64,000 nt of DNA. Origin: Zobellella maritima. Its GTDB lineage: Bacteria; Pseudomonadota; Gammaproteobacteria; Enterobacterales; Aeromonadaceae. This document shows positions 60,554 to 64,000 of this stretch, one piece after another. A program made the position numbers and the translations under genes. The notes beneath the pieces were generated by a model, which worked only from the letters and a program-made list of their open reading frames with translations, ran no database searches and was not told the origin of the DNA. Within the stretch, counting starts at the first letter, position 1, and the number at the start of each line of letters is the position of its first letter. The stretch spans positions 2,046,759 to 2,110,758 of the forward strand of contig NZ_QCZE01000001.1 in NCBI RefSeq assembly GCF_003075035.1, read 5' to 3'.

Positions 60554-61589
60554 GGTTCCCGGCCTCTTTTTCAGCCAGTTCGGCCAGCCGCGCCAGCTGC
60601 TGTTCGGCGGTTTTCTTCATCAGCCGGCGCAGCCGCGACAGGCCCACATCATGCTGATAGAGGAATTCATGCTGGCGGGCGTCGGGAGCCATCTGCTCGA
60701 GGATGATGCGATCCTGCTCCAGCACGTCCCAGTGGAGCTTTTCCAGGTGGCTGCGGTACATAAAGCGCCATGCCTGCCGCTGCCAGCCGCTTACCTTGCG
60801 CGCCCGCCAGAAAAACACCCGGGTATGGAGCTCATCTACCGGGGTAGCGATACCGACAATCCAGAATTCACCACCCGGACCGAATTGCTTGCGGTAAGGA
60901 ATCGACAGGCGCAGCCAGTCTGTGCCGCTGCTGCCATATTCGACCCAGTCGAAATTGACGCCACTCTGGCCGACTTTTTCGAAGATAAAGCCGTGTTTGG
61001 TGTTACGCGCGCGCATGTCGGCGCTACGATCGCCTTCGGCCATGGAATGGGAAGTACCGTGCAGGTAGCTGCCGTGCATGGGGTCCATGACGTTATCGAT
61101 GGCATAGCGGTAATTCACCGCCCAGTCGGCCTGACACAGGAAGCTGCTCCATTCCTCGCTTTCCAGTTGCTCGGGCAGTTCCAGGTCGGCCGGAGCCGCG
61201 CCCGCATCCAGGCCGAACCAGAGGAAGATGGCATCGTGTTTTTCAATCACCGGATAGGATCGCAGGCATTTGCTGCCGGTCATTGGGCAGGCGCTGACTG
61301 CGGGGACATCGGCGACCACACCATCACCCTTGACCTCTACCCCGTGATACCAGCAGGCCACCCGATCACCCAGGTTCCAGCCCAGGGACAGGCGTGCGCC
61401 CCGATGCGGGCAACGATCTTCCAGGGCATGGACCTGGCCTTCGGCATCGCGCCACAGCACGATGTTTTCACCCAGCCGGGTGATACCGACCGGACTGTTG
61501 CCCACTTCCCAGCTGGCCACCACCGGATACCAGCGATCCCGCAAGCCAAAATCCAAATGCCGCTCTACTGCTGCAAGCTCTTGATTCAT
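60546..61589 (-). CDS. Rieske non-heme iron oxygenase, alpha subunit (beta-less type)
   Basis: A 347-residue oxygenase. The Rieske cluster is held by Cys60-x-His62 (RCPHRGARLS) and Cys79-x2-His82 (ACWYHG). The mononuclear iron site begins with Asn166-x2-Asp169-x2-His172-x4-His177 (NVMDPMHGSYLH), Asp169 being the bridge to the neighbouring Rieske centre. Size and absence of a beta-subunit gene place it with the homotrimeric alpha3 enzymes (carbazole 1,9a-dioxygenase, oxoquinoline monooxygenase, vanillate demethylase type). Ferredoxin and reductase genes are in the same operon, so it is a three-component system. AGGA precedes the ATG. The substrate cannot be inferred. Confidence 0.92.
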   Translation of the reverse strand: MNQELAAVERHLDFGLRDRWYPVVASWEVGNSPVGITRLGENIVLWRDAEGQVHALEDRCPHRGARLSLGWNLGDRVACWYHGVEVKGDGVVADVPAVSACPMTGSKCLRSYPVIEKHDAIFLWFGLDAGAAPADLELPEQLESEEWSSFLCQADWAVNYRYAIDNVMDPMHGSYLHGTSHSMAEGDRSADMRARNTKHGFIFEKVGQSGVNFDWVEYGSSGTDWLRLSIPYRKQFGPGGEFWIVGIATPVDELHTRVFFWRARKVSGWQRQAWRFMYRSHLEKLHWDVLEQDRIILEQMAPDARQHEFLYQHDVGLSRLRRLMKKTAEQQLARLAELAEKEAGNHA

Positions 61590-61621
61590 AATTGTCTATT
61601 CCTATTCCGCAAGCCGGGCGC

Positions 61622-61921
61622 TCAGTAACCGAGACGCGCCATTTCGTCCTGAAAATTCGAGGTGGTCCACACCTCACCCGCTTCATTTCTCAGCCCCTGG
61701 CCATTGAGGGCCGACACCAGCTCGTCCAGTTCATAGGCGCCGGCGGCAAAGGCCTGTTCCAGGTGCGCAACCAGATCCAGCTCGTAACGGGTCGGTTCCC
61801 GATAGCGGTTTTGCCAAATCACGTTCTGGGTCTGACCCGGGATCTGGATGTTGTTGATACCGGCTTCTTGAGCCGGCTCGTTTTTCAGCCAGGCGGCCAG
61901 TTTGGGGTTGAAGTTTTCCAT
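61622..61921 (-). CDS. Small recombinase-like helix-turn-helix protein of the oxygenase operon
   Basis: A 99-residue protein (MENFNPKLAAWLKNEPAQEAGI...). The C-terminal half, YELDELVSALNGQGLRNEAGEVWTTSNFQDEMARLGY, resembles the helix-turn-helix of serine-recombinase-like domains, but it lacks any catalytic domain and lies between the ferredoxin and the alpha-subunit gene. The start at 61921 has AAGGAA 8 bases upstream. An ATG at 61939 would overlap the ferredoxin stop as ATGA and is equally possible. The WQNRYREPTRYELDLVAHLE segment has no match I know. Role unknown; an assembly or accessory factor for the oxygenase is one guess. Confidence 0.6.
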   Translation of the reverse strand: MENFNPKLAAWLKNEPAQEAGINNIQIPGQTQNVIWQNRYREPTRYELDLVAHLEQAFAAGAYELDELVSALNGQGLRNEAGEVWTTSNFQDEMARLGY

Positions 61922-61935
61922 TGTGCTGTTCCTTG

Positions 61936-62244
61936 TCATGCCATGTTCAGCAGTACGTCGTCACCCTCGACCCGTACTTCGTAGATATGGAGGTCACGAC
62001 AGCCTGGGCCACTTTGCAGCTTGCCGGTGGGGATATCGAAGATGGCTTCGTGCAGCGGGCACTCGACGGTGCGGCCCTCGATAAAGCCCTCGGTAAGCAG
62101 GGCATAGGCATGAGGACAGATGTCCTCGATGGCATGAAGGCGGTCATCCAGCTTGAACACGCCGATCTCTTTACCGTCGATTTTGACGGATAGCGGGCTC
62201 TCATCAGAGATATCGCCCAGCTTGCAGATGGAAACCCAGTTCAT
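61936..62244 (-). CDS. Rieske-type ferredoxin of the oxygenase
   Basis: A 102-residue [2Fe-2S] ferredoxin. Cys43-Pro-His45 (DICPHAYALLTEG) and Cys62-Pro-Leu-His65 (VECPLHEAIFD) bind the cluster, and PTGKLQSGPGCRDLHIYEVRVEGDDV is the usual closing part. It carries electrons from the FAD reductase to the alpha subunit. AAAGGAG precedes the ATG at 62244. It is the first gene after the operators and the promoter, so the operon starts here. Confidence 0.93.
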   Translation of the reverse strand: MNWVSICKLGDISDESPLSVKIDGKEIGVFKLDDRLHAIEDICPHAYALLTEGFIEGRTVECPLHEAIFDIPTGKLQSGPGCRDLHIYEVRVEGDDVLLNMA

Positions 62245-62260
62245 GGCTATGTCGCTCCTT

Positions 62261-62278
62261 TGTTTCATATACAAAACA
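62261..62278. promoter_or_regulatory. Operator 1 of the catabolic operon
   Basis: TGTTTCATATACAAAACA, an inverted repeat TGTTT-N8-AAACA, 16 bp before the ferredoxin start codon. Confidence 0.6.
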
Positions 62279-62279
62279 A

Positions 62280-62297
62280 TGTTTCACTAATAAAACA
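62280..62297. promoter_or_regulatory. Operator 2 of the catabolic operon
   Basis: TGTTTCACTAATAAAACA, a second copy (13 of 18 bases the same as operator 1), 19 bp away, so on nearly the same DNA face. Both copies lie around and just past the expected transcription start, where a bound protein would repress. Confidence 0.6.
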
Positions 62298-62299
62298 AG

Positions 62300-62327
62300 G
62301 TTAGATCTTAGATACATGGCTTGTCAA
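62300..62327 (-). promoter_or_regulatory. Promoter of the catabolic operon
   Basis: On the minus strand a perfect -35 TTGACA (62327-62322) and TCTAAC (62305-62300) at 16-bp spacing. Transcription should begin near 62293, inside operator 2. Confidence 0.6.
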
Positions 62328-62411
62328 CTCCATGTATTCCGATTGTTAAAATTTTTCAGTGGCTGAGAGGGCCCTGCATAGAACGGGAAATTTTTTGGAA
62401 AGGGTCGTAAA

Positions 62412-62442
62412 AAAACGCCATGCCCTTAGGGCATGGCGTTTT
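62412..62442 (-). terminator. Strong terminator of the IclR regulator gene
   Basis: A perfect 14-bp stem AAAACGCCATGCCC (62412-62425) with 62429-62442, loop TTA, followed on the minus strand by a long T run. It separates the regulator from the catabolic operon transcribed in the same direction. Confidence 0.93.
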
Positions 62443-62462
62443 GAGGTAAGCGGAGGCTAGCT

Positions 62463-63251
62463 TCAGAACTGGGGGTTGTTGATACTCAGAGTGCGGGACA
62501 AAACCTGGGACGCAGTTACCACCTCATCCTTGATACGGCCTTCAAATTCCTCGCGAGGGAATGCGCTGATAGGGCAACTAACCGAGACAGACGCGATCAT
62601 GGTGTGATCACTCAAACGGTAAACAGGCGAAGCACAGGCAGCCATGCCGGGATTGAAATAACCCCAGCTGATCAGGGCGGACAAACCACGCACTTCATGG
62701 ATGCGGGCGATTAGCTCGTCCAGGTTGCCCGGCGTGCCTTCGGTGAAGGTTTCCCACTGATAATCCTGATACAACTCGCGGATGGCCTCATCGGTCAGAT
62801 CAGACAGCAGCTGCTGGCCGGTAACGGTGGCATGGGCCGGCCAGCGAGTACCTATTCCGACGGTGCTGGTAAAGGGGCCAGTCGCCTGGCAGCGATCGAC
62901 GAAGACGATATCCCGCCCCTGGCGGATAACCAGGTGACAGGCCAGACTGGTGTCGTCCCGCAAACGGGCCAGCACCGGCCGAGAGGGCTCAAGCAGGTCC
63001 AGGCTGGACAAATAGGTAAAACCCAGCTCCAGCACCTTGGAGTCCAGGGCGTAACGCCGGGAGTCTCCGGATTTATGCAGGAAACCGCAATGCTCCAGGG
63101 TATAGGCGATACGAAAGGCACTGGAGCGATTCGATCCTATGATGTCGGCCAGCTCGGAAACAGACAGTTCCTTCTTTTCGTTGCTAAACGCCTGTAATGC
63201 CGCCAGCCCTCTTACCAAACCAGGCACTATATATCGGTCGTCGGTATCCAT
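62463..63251 (-). CDS. IclR-family transcriptional regulator of the catabolic operon
   Basis: A 262-residue regulator. The N-terminal winged helix is VPGLVRGLAALQAFSNEKKELSVSELADIIGSNRSSAFRIAYTLEHCGFLHKSGDSRRYALDSKVLELGFTYL. The C-terminal IclR effector domain has VFVDRCQATGPF and GRWP-type GTRWPAHATVTGQQLLSDLTDE, ending MIASVSVSCPISAFPREEFEGRIKDEV. GAGTGG precedes the ATG at 63251. It lies just upstream of the operon on the same strand and is ended by its own terminator. It is the natural candidate for the tandem operators at 62261-62297. Effector unknown, probably a pathway substrate. Confidence 0.92.
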   Translation of the reverse strand: MDTDDRYIVPGLVRGLAALQAFSNEKKELSVSELADIIGSNRSSAFRIAYTLEHCGFLHKSGDSRRYALDSKVLELGFTYLSSLDLLEPSRPVLARLRDDTSLACHLVIRQGRDIVFVDRCQATGPFTSTVGIGTRWPAHATVTGQQLLSDLTDEAIRELYQDYQWETFTEGTPGNLDELIARIHEVRGLSALISWGYFNPGMAACASPVYRLSDHTMIASVSVSCPISAFPREEFEGRIKDEVVTASQVLSRTLSINNPQF

Positions 63252-63470
63252 ATTCCACTCATGCCGCCATATTAATGTTGAACTACAAATACAAATTTCA
63301 GCATGGAGCTTCCCACCCGTCAAATGGTTAATGCACCACGACTTGGCTAGGATATTGGTCTATATCCTGTATTTTTTTCCCTACTTTCGCCCACCGACGA
63401 GCAAAATATTTCGCTTATCACTCCCCTGGCCACGTGATACAAATGATCGTCCTGTTAATGGAAGTGCCCA

Positions 63471-63656
63471 ATGAAAATCAAAATAAGAAAAGGCATGCTG
63501 ACCCTTTCCCTGCTGGCCGTCCTCTGGCTGCCACTGCTAGGGGTCGCCGCCACCATCGACAAGCATGCCGACAAGCCGGTCTGGATGGATTGGACTTTTT
63601 TCGGTAATACCGTGATCACGGCGACCCTGAGCCGCTGGAGCAGCCGTAACGACTGA
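63471..63656 (+). CDS. Small secreted or membrane-anchored protein, 61 aa, unknown
   Basis: MKIKIRKGMLTLSLLAVLWLPLLGVAA is a good signal sequence or membrane anchor, followed by only about 34 residues (TIDKHADKPVWMDWTFFGNT...). GGAAGTG lies before the ATG, and a small hairpin terminator follows the stop by 8 bases, which supports a real gene. It matches no family I know. It is divergent from the IclR gene and might belong to the same regulon. Confidence 0.5.
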   Translation: MKIKIRKGMLTLSLLAVLWLPLLGVAATIDKHADKPVWMDWTFFGNTVITATLSRWSSRND

Positions 63657-63664
63657 TAGACTCG

Positions 63665-63683
63665 CCGCATGGATGCGGTTTTC
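63665..63683 (+). terminator. Terminator of the small gene
   Basis: CCGCA (63665-63669), loop TGGA, TGCGG (63674-63678), then TTTT. Confidence 0.6.
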
Positions 63684-63901
63684 TCTCGGCATATCAATAT
63701 GCCTCCCGTTCCACCGCCCTTCCCGATCTTGATCGCCGCATTATCCTCTGAATAAGTTCACGTCTGTTTTTTGTGATCCCGTTAAAAGTGTATCAACAAA
63801 ACAATAAAAATAATGGATCATATTGCTAACAACAACATATAAAAAGGGTGACATGCTGAGCCGTTAAAACCCCAAAATATTAACACAAGGATGGATACAC
63901 A

Positions 63902-64000
63902 ATGAGACTGAAATCAACGCTGCTTCTTGCCACCTCCCTTGCCCTCGTGCCGCTCACCGCAGCCCATGCCGCCGACGAGCAGAAAATTGCCGTACTAATC
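63902..64000 (+). CDS. Periplasmic substrate-binding protein, N-terminal part (runs out of the window)
   Basis: Only 33 residues are visible: a signal peptide (MRLKSTLLLATSLALVPLTAAHA) and the first strand ADEQKIAVLI, typical of type I periplasmic binding proteins (sugar, ribose or BMP-like ABC systems). CAAGGATGG precedes the ATG. The upstream 245 bases (63657-63901) are AT-rich and hold the preceding terminator. Family assignment beyond a binding protein is not possible. Confidence 0.6.
   Translation, partial: MRLKSTLLLATSLALVPLTAAHAADEQKIAVLI

Overview
The window reads as a chromosomal stretch of a GC-rich, free-living gammaproteobacterium. Many genes have clear Escherichia coli orthologues (smrA, xthA, lysO, mtlADR, asd, ycaO, sutR/ydcN next to ydcO). 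The rest is typical of marine or aquatic Aeromonadales, Vibrionales and Pseudomonadales: a CrbS/CrbR acetate-switch pair, a TAXI-type TRAP transporter, TonB/ExbB/ExbD and a Tsx-like porin. An Oceanimonas/Zobellella-like member of the Aeromonadales is my best guess, but this is inference from gene content and not a database match. I see no phage, insertion sequence, integrase or CRISPR array.

Layout. Positions 1-5.9 kb hold unlinked housekeeping genes (TraB/GumN protein, DUF3149 microprotein, SmrA, M32 carboxypeptidase, DCC protein, stand-alone ketoacyl-ACP synthase III) and two identical tandem tRNA-Tyr genes. 6.1-10.3 kb is an RND efflux pair on the minus strand. 10.5-16.6 kb has an SDR, xthA, a hisP-hisJ-hisQ-hisM-type basic amino-acid importer and the lysine exporter lysO. 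16.6-20.9 kb is the mannitol operon mtlA-mtlD-mtlR behind an array of CRP sites. 21.1-26.1 kb has asd, ycaO, a ScsC/DsbA-like oxidoreductase and a CbiM-like membrane protein. Three copies of a roughly 100-bp structured intergenic repeat lie in 18.9-22.7 kb.

26.2-32.8 kb is a self-contained TAXI-TRAP uptake operon: a good sigma-54 promoter with upstream palindromes, the binding protein, a fused permease, a DUF1850 protein, a DctB-like kinase and a DctD-like sigma-54 activator. It looks autoregulated. 33.1-49.8 kb holds a diguanylate cyclase, a DUF3108 protein, crbR/crbS, an HcaT-like transporter, ugpQ, rhlE, a fasciclin protein, the divergent ydcO/sutR pair with its operators, a CBS protein, tonB-exbB-exbD and a Tsx-like porin.

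The most unusual part is 50.1-63.3 kb, thirteen minus-strand genes behind one promoter with two tandem operators and an IclR regulator just upstream. It encodes a complete three-component Rieske oxygenase (beta-less alpha subunit, ferredoxin, FAD reductase), an extradiol-type VOC dioxygenase, two SDRs, an alpha/beta hydrolase, a cupin, a frameshifted MFS transporter, and a module of aspartate-dehydrogenase-like, aldehyde dehydrogenase and ThDP-dependent enzymes. It should convert an aromatic or N-heteroaromatic compound by ring hydroxylation, meta cleavage and hydrolysis to an oxo acid that is then processed to an aldehyde and an acid. I cannot name the substrate. The window closes with a small secreted protein and the start of a periplasmic binding protein gene.
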